Source: Brucella anthropi ATCC 49188
Lineage (GTDB): Bacteria > Pseudomonadota > Alphaproteobacteria > Rhizobiales > Rhizobiaceae
Reading direction: 5' to 3'
NCBI RefSeq assembly: GCF_000017405.1
Contig: NC_009667.1
Coordinates: 186,001-250,000, forward strand
DNA: 64,000 bases
Shown in pieces: positions 53,132 through 60,679 of this stretch (positions are counted from its first letter, which is position 1; every line of letters begins with the position of its first letter). Position numbers and translations under genes: made by a program. Under the pieces are notes generated by a model. The model worked only from the letters and a program-made list of their open reading frames with translations. It was not told where the DNA came from and searched no databases.

Positions 53132-53209
53132 CACTTCAGTTCCTCTGTTCTGAGACGGTTTCGTTACCGCCCCTCCACGGTTCAATAATTAGCCGTGGAG
53201 CGACCCAAG

Positions 53210-53608
53210 ATGTTGGAAACATCGTCCAAGAACGTGGATTTTTCACCCAAGCGCATTTCGCAGGATCGTACCTCAATGTCTGACGCTGAATTAGCTGCCG
53301 ACCTTCTGGATGAACTGATTGGCTATCGCGGTGTTCGCGAGCCGATCAAGGCCATGCTCGACCGGGCATACGACAAGCTTTCGAAGAAAAGCCAGAAATG
53401 GACGCGCCGCCGGGTGAGGGCAATTTTCAACAAAGAAGCAAACCGTATCGATAACCGCGAGATAGCGGAAATGGAGGCGGTTATCGCAGAGAGGAAGCGC
53501 CATGCGGAATACAAAGAAGAGACCGCCCGTATTGCTCAGATGGCTGTCGCTGCACAGACGAATGCGTCTCGCCGCTATGCTCCGAAACAAGGCCGCGAAC
53601 TTATCTGA
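53210..53608 (+). CDS. Hypothetical phage protein, 132 aa
   Basis: Charged helical protein (DLLDELIGYRGVREPIKAML, KLSKKSQKWTRRRVRAIFNK, EMEAVIAERKRHAEYKEETA). The basic central part might bind nucleic acid. Start ATG 53210 is used; ATG 53276 is also possible. Confidence 0.6.
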   Translation: MLETSSKNVDFSPKRISQDRTSMSDAELAADLLDELIGYRGVREPIKAMLDRAYDKLSKKSQKWTRRRVRAIFNKEANRIDNREIAEMEAVIAERKRHAEYKEETARIAQMAVAAQTNASRRYAPKQGRELI

Positions 53609-53687
53609 GATCGTCTGCCCGGAGTTGGCCGATTACCCGACCCTTGAAGAAGAGTTCAACATTCCAGCACCGGGAGAAGTGAAATGA
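53562..53687 (+). CDS. Possible small phage protein (41 aa)
   Basis: MRLAAMLRNKAANLSEIVCP then ELADYPTLEEEFNIPAPGEV. It overlaps the end of the previous gene by 47 bases and the next by 4 (ATGA), which argues for translation; composition is plausible. ATG 53577 is an alternative start. Confidence 0.4.
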   Translation: MRLAAMLRNKAANLSEIVCPELADYPTLEEEFNIPAPGEVK

Positions 53688-54187
53688 ATGCAGGACATAA
53701 CGTCGATCAGGAAAAGCTTGACGAACAGCGCTTCCTCAACGGTTTCCGCGAGATTAAGGAATTGAAGTCTGACATCGGCGGAACGATGGGCACGATCAAC
53801 GGTGTCTATAAGACGCTGAAAGCTGCCGGGTTCACCAAGGCCGATGTGAAGTGGGCGTTTGAGCTTGAAGAGAAGGACAGCGGCGAAGTCATTGAGACAA
53901 TGAAGCGCCGTTTGCGTATAGCGGCAATGCTAGGCCACGGTCTGGCTCGTCAGATTGATCTCTTCGATGAAGACCGCACACCGCTTTCCGAGCGAGCATA
54001 TCTCGAAGGCATGGCAGCCGGTCGTCTCCGCAAGGAAATGACGAACCCTCACGATCTCAGCACCGAAGCCGGTCAAGAATGGCAGCGCGGATTTAACGAC
54101 GGTACGTCGCTGGCGAACATAGATCTTTCATCTGCATTAGACGAAGCCCACGGCGACACTGACTTCCCAGATGAGGAGGCAGCGTGA
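53684..54187 (+). CDS. Phage protein with ribosome-modulation-factor-like C-terminus
   Basis: 167 residues. The N-terminal half is helical (FREIKELKSDIGGTMGTING). The C-terminal part AYLEGMAAGRLRKEMTNPHD followed by STEAGQEWQRGFNDG follows the Y-x2-G-x2-AG...NP...W-x2-G pattern of small RMF-like domains found in many phage proteins. GGGAG lies before the ATG. Function unknown. Confidence 0.6.
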   Translation: MNAGHNVDQEKLDEQRFLNGFREIKELKSDIGGTMGTINGVYKTLKAAGFTKADVKWAFELEEKDSGEVIETMKRRLRIAAMLGHGLARQIDLFDEDRTPLSERAYLEGMAAGRLRKEMTNPHDLSTEAGQEWQRGFNDGTSLANIDLSSALDEAHGDTDFPDEEAA

Positions 54188-54432
54188 TGGCGACAGTTTT
54201 CGAGCGCATTCGCAACGTCCTCGTGGAACTTCTTGGTGTAGAGACAAGTGCCGTAACCCCTGAAAGCACCTTCGTAGGTGACCTAGGATGTGACAGTCTT
54301 GACCTAGTCGAACTCGTCATTGTGATTGAAGATGAGTTCAACGTCGAGATTTGTGATGATGAAGCAGAATTAATCGTCACCGTTTCAGACGCTGTGAGAG
54401 AAGTTGAACGACTGGTCGGGGAGGTTGCCTAA
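54187..54432 (+). CDS. Prophage acyl carrier protein
   Basis: 81-residue acidic four-helix protein with the carrier signature GDLGCDSLDLVELVIVIEDE; Ser37 in the DSL motif is the attachment point of phosphopantetheine, and EDEFNVEICDDEAE forms the typical recognition helix II-III region. Length and charge match bacterial AcpP. It is placed inside the phage replication operon, overlapping both neighbours by one base. No ketosynthase or other lipid gene is near, so it probably acts on host partners. Identity as a carrier protein is very clear; its task is not. Confidence 0.9.
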   Translation: MATVFERIRNVLVELLGVETSAVTPESTFVGDLGCDSLDLVELVIVIEDEFNVEICDDEAELIVTVSDAVREVERLVGEVA

Positions 54433-54755
54433 TGCTCTCCATGACCCCACGCCAGAAAGAGGCATACGACTTCATCCGTTCATTCATCGACCAGAAGGGC
54501 TACGGCCCTTCGTATGAGGAAATCCAGGAAGCACTTGGCTTGCATTCCAAGTCTGGTGTCCATCGCATCATTGAAGGGCTTGAAGAGCGCGACTTGATCG
54601 TCAGACGCCCCGGTATACGCCGGAGCATCGCACTGAAACCAGCCTTCAACGCTGACTATCACCTTCGCCGTGTCCTCTCAGCGCTCGACGGTACTCAGGT
54701 ATCGGATCATGAGCACGTTTTGGAAGCAGCGCGGTTTCTCCAGGAGGCTGCATAA
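54432..54755 (+). CDS. LexA-type DNA-binding domain protein without peptidase
   Basis: 107 residues. MTPRQKEAYDFIRSFIDQKG, then GPSYEEIQEALGLHSKSGVH and RIIEGLEERDLIVRRPGIRR reproduce the LexA winged helix almost completely, but the S24 protease domain is absent. It could bind LexA boxes or act as a phage regulator insensitive to RecA. Overlaps the ACP stop by 1 base. Confidence 0.85.
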   Translation: MLSMTPRQKEAYDFIRSFIDQKGYGPSYEEIQEALGLHSKSGVHRIIEGLEERDLIVRRPGIRRSIALKPAFNADYHLRRVLSALDGTQVSDHEHVLEAARFLQEAA

Positions 54756-55210
54756 TGTCTCGTGAAGATAAGGAACTCGAAGCCAAGATCGTCCAGATGG
54801 TCAAGGATGGCGTGAACCAGAACGAAATCCGCCATCAATTGAAGATCGGAAGCAAGAAGCTTCAGGAAATCGTTCGCCGGAATGGTCTCAACACCGGGAA
54901 GTTTTCAGCGGCTTGGTCCGAGGAAGAGCTAGAGATTGTCGAGCGCCTGCACCGAAAGGAAGGACTATCACCGGGCAAGATATTCAAGACTGGTCTCCTT
55001 CCCGGTCGCAGCAAGGCGTCCATCGCCACACGCTGCTACAACACCACCAGCCTTTTGCGAAAGCAGGAAAGGGCTGCCCCCAGCATTTCGAAAGAGCACG
55101 AAGCTCTTATGCGCCAGTCCATCCCAGACGATACCCGCTCCAAAACAGCAAGGATCATGGGTGATCCGCTACCGGGCCGCAGCGCGCTAGACATGCGGAG
55201 GGCAGCATGA
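54755..55210 (+). CDS. Helix-turn-helix/Myb-like phage protein
   Basis: 151 residues with two probable DNA-binding segments: an N-terminal one (KDGVNQNEIRHQLKIGSKKL) and a SANT/Myb-like one (AAWSEEELEIVERLHRKEGL, PGRSKASIATRCYN). No known family assigned. Overlaps its neighbours by 1 and 4 bases. Confidence 0.65.
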   Translation: MSREDKELEAKIVQMVKDGVNQNEIRHQLKIGSKKLQEIVRRNGLNTGKFSAAWSEEELEIVERLHRKEGLSPGKIFKTGLLPGRSKASIATRCYNTTSLLRKQERAAPSISKEHEALMRQSIPDDTRSKTARIMGDPLPGRSALDMRRAA

Positions 55211-55308
55211 GCCAACGTGTCGGAAACGCCCTCATCGTCACCGGCTGTGTGCTTTTAGCTCTGGCTTGGATTTTCGCCCCGGTGGCCTGCGTTATGGGGA
55301 GGTATTGA
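55207..55308 (+). CDS. Tiny membrane protein (33 aa)
   Basis: MSQRVGNALIVTGCVLLALA then WIFAPVACVMGRY: one transmembrane helix. It overlaps the previous stop by 4 bases and abuts the next ATG directly, good signs of real translation. Confidence 0.6.
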   Translation: MSQRVGNALIVTGCVLLALAWIFAPVACVMGRY

Positions 55309-55998
55309 ATGCAATCGGAGAGGCCGACACATAAGCTTTGCATCGATCCTTCCACGAACGCCGGTTATTGCCTGCTTGTGCATGACGAGGACAAGCCGGA
55401 GAGCGAGCGCAGAACACAACGTGAGCGACTGTTCTATGGCTCATGGGATTTAACGCGGGATCGCGACGGCAATAAATGTTCTCGTCATGGCGATTACTAT
55501 CTCAACCTCTGGGATAACGTGGTCAAACTTCTGCGGAAGCACGACATATTTGACAGCAAGGACGTGGAAATCATTTTGGAAGCCGAGGCTTACGGCGCGG
55601 CTCGTTCTGAAGCGTCGGCGCGGCTCTCTGGCGGCTGGATAGCAACTGTCAGCATGATCGCAGCACGAAGAGGTTTCCCGTTACCAAGGACCGTGAACAC
55701 TGTTTCATGGCGCAGCTTTTTCATTGGCGTCACCCAAGCACCAAAATGCGTTACTGACGGACTAGAAGGTCCGAAGAAGACGGAAAAAGCCAGGCAGTGG
55801 CTGAAAGATCAGGCCGTAGCAGCCTGCAAAGCGCGAGGGTTCGAAACGATTGATGATAATGCTGCCGAAGCAATCGGCATTCTGTTTTGGGCGCTGAATG
55901 GCGGGATTATCCGGCAGGAAAAAGCCAGAGCAGCCAAGAAAGCCAAGACCAAGGCGAAGCGTGATCAAACGAAAATGAATTTGCAGGTGGCGGCATGA
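55309..55998 (+). CDS. RuvC-like (RNase H fold) phage protein
   Basis: The 229-residue protein begins with the RNase-H-type strand LCIDPSTNAGYCLLVHDED (first acidic residue), has a second acid in EIILEAEAYGAARSEASARL, and ends with DDNAAEAIGILFWAL, which carries the final aspartates. This matches phage RuvC-like Holliday-junction nucleases. It lies upstream of the replicative helicase. GGGGAGG precedes the ATG. Confidence 0.75.
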   Translation: MQSERPTHKLCIDPSTNAGYCLLVHDEDKPESERRTQRERLFYGSWDLTRDRDGNKCSRHGDYYLNLWDNVVKLLRKHDIFDSKDVEIILEAEAYGAARSEASARLSGGWIATVSMIAARRGFPLPRTVNTVSWRSFFIGVTQAPKCVTDGLEGPKKTEKARQWLKDQAVAACKARGFETIDDNAAEAIGILFWALNGGIIRQEKARAAKKAKTKAKRDQTKMNLQVAA

Positions 55999-57497
55999 GT
56001 GCAGTCAGAAAAATGGATTACGAGCAGCCCGCACAAGCAATCTGCAACTACGAGGCAGAAGGGGCGGTTATTGGAACACTTCTGCTCAACAACGACGCTT
56101 TCCCACTGATTGCCGGTATCCTCCAGCCGGTTCACTTCTACGATAAGTTCTTGGCCGAGATATTCGGCGTCATCACCGATGTCATCAAGCAGGGCAAGGT
56201 TGCACAGCCAGTCACGATTAAGCCCTTCCTTCCGTGGGATCGCAACATTGATAGCGAAACGACAGTTGGACGGCTAGTCGCCCGGTGCTGCGCTCAACAC
56301 GCTCTCCCACCTGCAATGCTTCCACAGGTCGCCCAAATGCTGGTCGATCTTTCTAAGCGTCGTCAGATCATTGCCATCGCACAAGATGTCATAGCCGAAG
56401 CCCAGAACGTCAGCACAGAAAGCGACCCTGCACAGATTGGTGAGCGCGCAATTTCCGAAATCAGCAGCGCCCTTTCGGATGGTGACGATATCTACGGAGC
56501 GGTATCGTTCGGAACGGCTCTAGATGATGCTCTTGAGGACACGAACAGGGCATACAGCGGCAAACGCGGAACCGGCATAGGTTATCGCTTTCGACCCGTG
56601 GAAGAGCTTATCGGGCCAATGTGTGGCGGCCAGCTTATCATCCTGGGTGGAGCAACCAAGCAGGGCAAGTCCGCACTGGCCGGTCAGTTGGCAATGGGCG
56701 CTGCGGCTGAAGGATTTCCAGTCTGGTTCTATTCCGGCGAGATGTCAGCGAAAGAGCTGGCGATGCGTGAAAGCAGCCGTGAAACGAAGGTCACTGTGAA
56801 CCGACAGAAGCGTGGCAAGGTGAACGAGACCGATTTCGAGCGCCTGATGAACTTCCGCAACGCAAACCGAGAGAAGCAAATCTACATCCAGCAGAAGCGT
56901 CTCACACTCGATCAGATTGAAGAGCGCATCCGGTACTTCGTGTCCAAGAAAGGCAAAGGACTGGCCGTAATCGACCATATGGGCCTGATCGACAAGAGCA
57001 AGGATGAAAAGAAGCTGGCCGATTGGGAATTTGGACAGATCGTAACAGCCAGGCTGAAGCAGATCGCCAGAGAGACGGACATTCCGATTATCGGCTGCGC
57101 ACAGTTGAAGAAGAACACCTTCACTGACTATCGACCGACGATCAATGAGAAGTTCTTCCATCAGCTTCTGTCCAAAAAGCCACGTTATTCTGACCTGATA
57201 GGCGCAATCGAACGAGACGCCGACCATGTGTTGATCCCGTTCCGTCCGGTGGTTTTCCTCAAGGAGTACGAGCCGTCCACCCATTCCGACCTTCATGAGC
57301 TTTGGCAGGATTTGGTCGATCAGAATGAGGACAAAGCCAAGATATTCCTCGCTCTGTCACGTGAAAGCCAGTGGCCGCGTGATGTCGAATGCGGCTGGCA
57401 CGGTCCTACGACCACGTTTGTCGATCTGGGCGGCATGAACGAGCCGGAACTTATCAAGCGGGAAGTCATCGACAATCCAATGGGGTTAGGCTTTTGA
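55995..57497 (+). CDS. DnaB-like replicative helicase
   Basis: The 500-residue protein has the N-terminal DnaB domain (AEGAVIGTLLLNNDAFPLIA, about 20-120) and a RecA-type helicase domain with Walker A GGATKQGKSALAGQ (about residue 217), the conserved FYSGEMSAKELAMR, and Walker B LAVIDHMGLI. It opens the phage replication fork, probably together with host primase. Overlaps the RuvC-like gene by 4 bases. Confidence 0.9.
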   Translation: MSAVRKMDYEQPAQAICNYEAEGAVIGTLLLNNDAFPLIAGILQPVHFYDKFLAEIFGVITDVIKQGKVAQPVTIKPFLPWDRNIDSETTVGRLVARCCAQHALPPAMLPQVAQMLVDLSKRRQIIAIAQDVIAEAQNVSTESDPAQIGERAISEISSALSDGDDIYGAVSFGTALDDALEDTNRAYSGKRGTGIGYRFRPVEELIGPMCGGQLIILGGATKQGKSALAGQLAMGAAAEGFPVWFYSGEMSAKELAMRESSRETKVTVNRQKRGKVNETDFERLMNFRNANREKQIYIQQKRLTLDQIEERIRYFVSKKGKGLAVIDHMGLIDKSKDEKKLADWEFGQIVTARLKQIARETDIPIIGCAQLKKNTFTDYRPTINEKFFHQLLSKKPRYSDLIGAIERDADHVLIPFRPVVFLKEYEPSTHSDLHELWQDLVDQNEDKAKIFLALSRESQWPRDVECGWHGPTTTFVDLGGMNEPELIKREVIDNPMGLGF

Positions 57498-57802
57498 ACC
57501 ATTTCAGCGCGTATGTCAGAGAAGTCCCCGGCGGCTATTGGGCAATGCTCCGCTTCGCCCGCGACGGCAGACCAAAGCCCGTAATGGGAGAGGGAGACAA
57601 GCCCATTGTGTACCGATCCAAGCTGGAAGCCACAGAACGGGCGCTACAAGACCTTCTCGCCTATATGAACACCGAATACCTACGCTGCGGTGAAACAGCA
57701 TCAGCGGCCCGTACAGAGGCAGAGAAGCTATTCCCGTCACTCCAGCCGATACGGAAGAACGGGAAAGTCATACAAGTTGAGAGAAAGAGGGCAGCGGCAT
57801 GA
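57494..57802 (+). CDS. Hypothetical phage protein, 102 aa
   Basis: Begins with a likely TTG start overlapping the helicase stop (TTGA) and reads HFSAYVREVPGGYWAMLRFA, then SKLEATERALQDLLAYMNTE. No family recognised. The end overlaps the methyltransferase gene by 4 bases. An internal ATG near 57545 is a possible alternative start. Confidence 0.55.
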   Translation: MNHFSAYVREVPGGYWAMLRFARDGRPKPVMGEGDKPIVYRSKLEATERALQDLLAYMNTEYLRCGETASAARTEAEKLFPSLQPIRKNGKVIQVERKRAAA

Positions 57803-58650
57803 GAAAGCTTCGTGTCCTCGATCTATTCAGCGGCATCGGTGGCTTCTCTCTTGGTTTGGAGCGCACGGGTGGCTTTGAAACCGTGGCATTTTGCGAGATC
57901 GAAGAGTTTCCGCGCCGCGTATTGGCGAAACACTGGCCAGAGGTGCCTTGCTATCATGACGTTAGAGAACTCACAGCAGCCAAGCTTGCTTCCGATGGAA
58001 TTGCCATCGATGTCATCTGCGGCGGGTTCCCATGTCAAGACATCAGCACGGCGGGACATGGCGCTGGCCTTGAAGGCGAACGTAGTGGCTTATGGTCTGA
58101 GTACGCCCGACTTATTGGCGAGTTACGACCGAAGTTCGTCATCGTGGAGAACGTCGCAGCGCTGCTTGGTCGAGGGATGGGGCGAGTTCTCGGAGACTTG
58201 GCCGCGATCCGGTATGATGCGGAATGGCACTGTATTCCGGCTTCCGCCATTGGTGCCCACCACAGACGAGACCGCCTTTGGATTGTGGGCTACCCCTACG
58301 GTCTGTGGGAACTACAACCGCAAAGGGGCAAGCAAGACGAGCGGCGACGGTCTGGCAACGCAAGTCAGGAAATGGCCGACACCAAACGCTGGAGATTACA
58401 AAGCGGGGATGTCGAATGCACCCGGCCGGCAACAATCATCCCTGCCGCGTTCAGTAGGTATAGTGGAGGGAGTGAGTTCGGGGAAGCGTGGCGGACTGAA
58501 CCCAACGTGGGTCGAGTGGCTTATGGGCTTCCCAATGGGATGGACCGAATTAAAGGCTTAGGCAACGCGGTTGTCCCTCAAATCCCTGAATTGATCGGTT
58601 ACGCGATTATTGACGCTATCCGTGAAGCACAACAAGGAGAGGCGGCATGA
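57799..58650 (+). CDS. DNA (cytosine-5) methyltransferase
   Basis: The 283-residue protein carries the C5-methyltransferase motifs in order: motif I LDLFSGIGGFSLGLE, motif IV GGFPCQDIS with the catalytic cysteine (about residue 79), motif VI ENV (VIVENVAALLGRG), motif VIII HRRDRLWIVGY, and motif X KGLGNAVVPQIPE. The target-recognition part (about 170-250) is short. It probably modifies phage DNA against host restriction. A second long frame shares most of this DNA (see 57956-58561). Confidence 0.92.
   Translation: MRKLRVLDLFSGIGGFSLGLERTGGFETVAFCEIEEFPRRVLAKHWPEVPCYHDVRELTAAKLASDGIAIDVICGGFPCQDISTAGHGAGLEGERSGLWSEYARLIGELRPKFVIVENVAALLGRGMGRVLGDLAAIRYDAEWHCIPASAIGAHHRRDRLWIVGYPYGLWELQPQRGKQDERRRSGNASQEMADTKRWRLQSGDVECTRPATIIPAAFSRYSGGSEFGEAWRTEPNVGRVAYGLPNGMDRIKGLGNAVVPQIPELIGYAIIDAIREAQQGEAA
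57956..58561 (+). CDS. Second protein encoded in another frame inside the methyltransferase gene
   Basis: In the +1 frame relative to the methyltransferase an ORF is open from 57812 to 58561. Its C-terminal two thirds hold motifs I know from separate phage proteins: SWRTSQRCLVEGWGEFSETW, WPRSGMMRNGTVFRLPPLV and LNPTWVEWLMGFPMGWTEL. The ATG at 57956 is favoured (201 aa) because AGAGGTG lies 10 bases upstream. The overlapping methyltransferase frame is also conserved in the same stretch (EPNVGRVAYGLPNGMDRIK), so both frames seem to be under selection. Function unknown. Confidence 0.6.
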   Translation: MTLENSQQPSLLPMELPSMSSAAGSHVKTSARRDMALALKANVVAYGLSTPDLLASYDRSSSSWRTSQRCLVEGWGEFSETWPRSGMMRNGTVFRLPPLVPTTDETAFGLWATPTVCGNYNRKGASKTSGDGLATQVRKWPTPNAGDYKAGMSNAPGRQQSSLPRSVGIVEGVSSGKRGGLNPTWVEWLMGFPMGWTELKA

Positions 58651-58871
58651 GCGACAATGTGAACCGACCTGCCCATTACACTGGCCACCCAAGCGGTATC
58701 GAATGCATCCAGATCACGGAACACATGGGCTTTAACCTCGGCAATGCTGTTAAATACATCTGGCGATGCGATCTGAAGCAAGACGCGATTGAAGACCTGG
58801 AGAAAGCCCGTTGGTACATCGACCGGGAAATCAAGAAGCGCAAGCGGGCATTGAGGGTCATAGATGGCTAG
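58647..58871 (+). CDS. DUF3310 phage protein
   Basis: 74 residues: PAHYTGHPSGIECIQITEHM, FNLGNAVKYIWR and DAIEDLEKARWYIDREI are the full DUF3310 signature. This small protein is widespread in phages and has been linked to nucleotide metabolism in some, without firm function. Overlaps the methyltransferase by 4 bases. Confidence 0.88.
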   Translation: MSDNVNRPAHYTGHPSGIECIQITEHMGFNLGNAVKYIWRCDLKQDAIEDLEKARWYIDREIKKRKRALRVIDG

Positions 58872-59307
58872 GCACCACTGCGACATCTACAAGGTAGCAA
58901 GGCAGTGCGGCGTCACCTTGCGGGCAAGCTGTGACCATTCACCAACCAGCCGTAAACCGAGGGAATGTTTCTGCAAGCCCACCTTGCGGGAAATAGGAAG
59001 AGAGCACGGCGAGGAACATCTTCGCCTTGTTCTGCAGTTGATGGTCGGGACTGTGGCTAATTCGCGGGAACTGTTCGCAGATATGATCAAGGCCGTGTCG
59101 TCGGTGCTGGTCAGAAACCCGGAACTGGTTAGGCGTCGGACGCTGCTGGATGACTTCGATGCCATTGATCTCGGCAGCCTGCGCAGAAAGGCAAAGGCCA
59201 TGAACTGCGGGTTGCCTACTTCCCATGTTTTGCGTGTGCTGATTACGGTAAAGTTCTATCAACCAATACAAGGTGATTTGCTGGATTGGATAGGAGAGGC
59301 GGCGTGA
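58864..59307 (+). CDS. Hypothetical phage protein, 147 aa
   Basis: No family recognised. The N-terminal part has several cysteines and a histidine (HHCDIYKVARQCGVTLRASC), then a helical section (HGEEHLRLVLQLMVGTVANS). Overlaps its neighbours by 8 and 4 bases. Confidence 0.6.
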   Translation: MARHHCDIYKVARQCGVTLRASCDHSPTSRKPRECFCKPTLREIGREHGEEHLRLVLQLMVGTVANSRELFADMIKAVSSVLVRNPELVRRRTLLDDFDAIDLGSLRRKAKAMNCGLPTSHVLRVLITVKFYQPIQGDLLDWIGEAA

Positions 59308-59579
59308 CGCAACAAACAATGCTCGAGCGTGTTGCTAAAGCTCTATTCGAGGATGAGTGGGATGATAAATCTTCCGAGCAATGGGAGAGTGCGGACGCTG
59401 ATGAAAGGAAAGCATGGTTAAGATCAGCCCGCGTAGCTGTGGCGGCGCTGCGGGAGCCTACCGACCTAATGGGTAATGGCCTGAATAATCTTCCGGGTGG
59501 ATACAGAGCCGGTTCTCACAGTGCTTCCGATATATGGCGGGTTATGATCGACGCTGCGCTTGAGGAGAAGCCCGAATGA
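59304..59579 (+). CDS. Hypothetical phage protein, REPT-type
   Basis: 91 residues: MLERVAKALFEDEWDD, RVAVAALREPTDLM, and the end IWRVMIDAALEEKPE. Same order of motifs as the product at 40725-41006. GTG start overlapping the previous stop (GTGA). Function unknown. Confidence 0.65.
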   Translation: MTQQTMLERVAKALFEDEWDDKSSEQWESADADERKAWLRSARVAVAALREPTDLMGNGLNNLPGGYRAGSHSASDIWRVMIDAALEEKPE

Positions 59580-60148
59580 ATTACCAAGCGTGGACATATG
59601 AAGCGGTGAGAGATCGGGTCGTAGAAGCCGCACAGACGCTACTTGCTTCTCCAGCCGATCTTGGACCAAGGGCAAAGCAGGGCGCATTCAGCGACCTTGT
59701 GGCCGCCGTGATCCAGACCGAATACGACAGAGCACCATCCTACAGGCGCATATTGTCAGCCGGTTCACTGAGCCGGATGGAGGAAACTTGGAAATGGATA
59801 AACGACTATCTGGAGGAGGAAGATCGCAAGCTGGTTTACGATTATGGCTTCATAAAAAGCCGGAAAGGTCTCTATCTCGACCGTTATCTTGAGAAAAACG
59901 ACATGGTGCGCCGAACTTTCGAGCGTCGAATTAAGCGGTGTTGTCAATTAATTGCAGACAATCTGAACCGATTGTACTCTGTTCGGTTTACAGAGAGGCT
60001 AGACGACGTGTCGCAAATCGAGGTAGATATCGTGACAACAAAGGTATCGTCCGAGAGTTGCGTTCGTGGGGCAAATCACTTCATGACGCCGGACGCCAAG
60101 CCCAAGAACATCCCTTCTCTTCATGAGAAAATGAAACCCGCTGCATAG
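59576..60148 (+). CDS. DUF6362-like phage protein
   Basis: 190 residues. WTYEAVRDRVVEAAQTLLAS, SAGSLSRMEETWKWINDYLE and KGLYLDRYLEKNDMVRRTFE fit the DUF6362 type seen in alphaproteobacterial prophages near the replication/packaging border. Helical, possibly DNA-binding through RTFERRIKRC. Overlaps the previous gene by 4 bases. Confidence 0.65.
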   Translation: MNYQAWTYEAVRDRVVEAAQTLLASPADLGPRAKQGAFSDLVAAVIQTEYDRAPSYRRILSAGSLSRMEETWKWINDYLEEEDRKLVYDYGFIKSRKGLYLDRYLEKNDMVRRTFERRIKRCCQLIADNLNRLYSVRFTERLDDVSQIEVDIVTTKVSSESCVRGANHFMTPDAKPKNIPSLHEKMKPAA

Positions 60149-60207
60149 CGGATGGGCACCAATATGCGGGTGCAAGTAGCAGGCGACCGAATGTCCAACC
60201 GGTTGCA

Positions 60208-60226
60208 GGGAGGTGCAAATCCTCCC
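60208..60226 (+). repeat. T-arm-like hairpin
   Basis: GGGAGG-TGCAAAT-CCTCCC forms a perfect 6-bp stem with a 7-base loop, much like the T-arm of a tRNA. No full cloverleaf can be drawn around it. It lies 12 bases before the next ATG and may hide or present its ribosome site. Confidence 0.5.
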
Positions 60227-60238
60227 ACAGCGACAGAC

Positions 60239-60478
60239 ATGGTGAAAGTCATGATCGCCAAGAGAGCAAGACGCATCGCTGACAAGCTGCGCATGAAGGC
60301 GAAAGCCAAGCGTGTTTACCCGCGAGATGAAAAGGCACGGAACGCCGATCATCTGAAATGCTGCTCTTGCTTCATGTGCGGCAATCCTCGGAAGTGGTGG
60401 AAGCAGAAGACCATTTCGGAGAATATGGCCGACGACTGGCAGCGCCTACAGCGTGACTGGTCGAAGGTTTACGGATAG
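60239..60478 (+). CDS. Small basic phage protein with zinc-finger-like cysteines
   Basis: 79 residues: KVMIAKRARRIADKLRMKAK, then DHLKCCSCFMCGNPRKWWKQ. The cysteines (CC-x-C-x2-C) suggest a metal site, and the basic N-terminus nucleic-acid binding. The frame opens at 60152; the ATG at 60239 leaves out a section without protein-like features. Last gene before the non-coding block. Confidence 0.6.
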   Translation: MVKVMIAKRARRIADKLRMKAKAKRVYPRDEKARNADHLKCCSCFMCGNPRKWWKQKTISENMADDWQRLQRDWSKVYG

Positions 60479-60581
60479 AGGCAGCGCCTCAACGGAATGT
60501 GCGAGACGCGGTGAATGCCAGGGCCGTCCTCCCCGCAAGGGTGTAGAGTTACCGAGAGATTTGGCGCTCGGCGCACACAGA

Positions 60582-60679
60582 ATGCGATCTATGGGCTATG
60601 GGTTGGCGGGTGTCTCACCGATGCCAACGTGTTAAATGCCCGTCCTTCTGAGGGTGAGACTACCATTAGGGGATCGCAT
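60582..60679 (+). ncRNA. Possible structured RNA with alternative pairings
   Basis: Outer stem ATGCGATC (60582-60589) with GATCGCAT (60672-60679). Inside, GTCTCACC (60612-60619) can pair with GGTGAGAC (60653-60660), or the same bases can form a local hairpin TTGGC-x-GGTG (60603-60612) with CACC-x3-GCCAA (60616-60627). The two inner folds exclude each other. Confidence 0.45.

Larger units (their letters stand above)
52866..53209. other. Gap in the rightward operon with a stem-loop
   Basis: This 344-base stretch holds a 9-bp stem GCCCGGAGA/TCTCCGGGC (52919-52954) and, on the minus strand, a possible short gene (52988-53131). The rightward frame starting at 52981 has serine-rich, non-protein-like composition. 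Confidence 0.4.
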
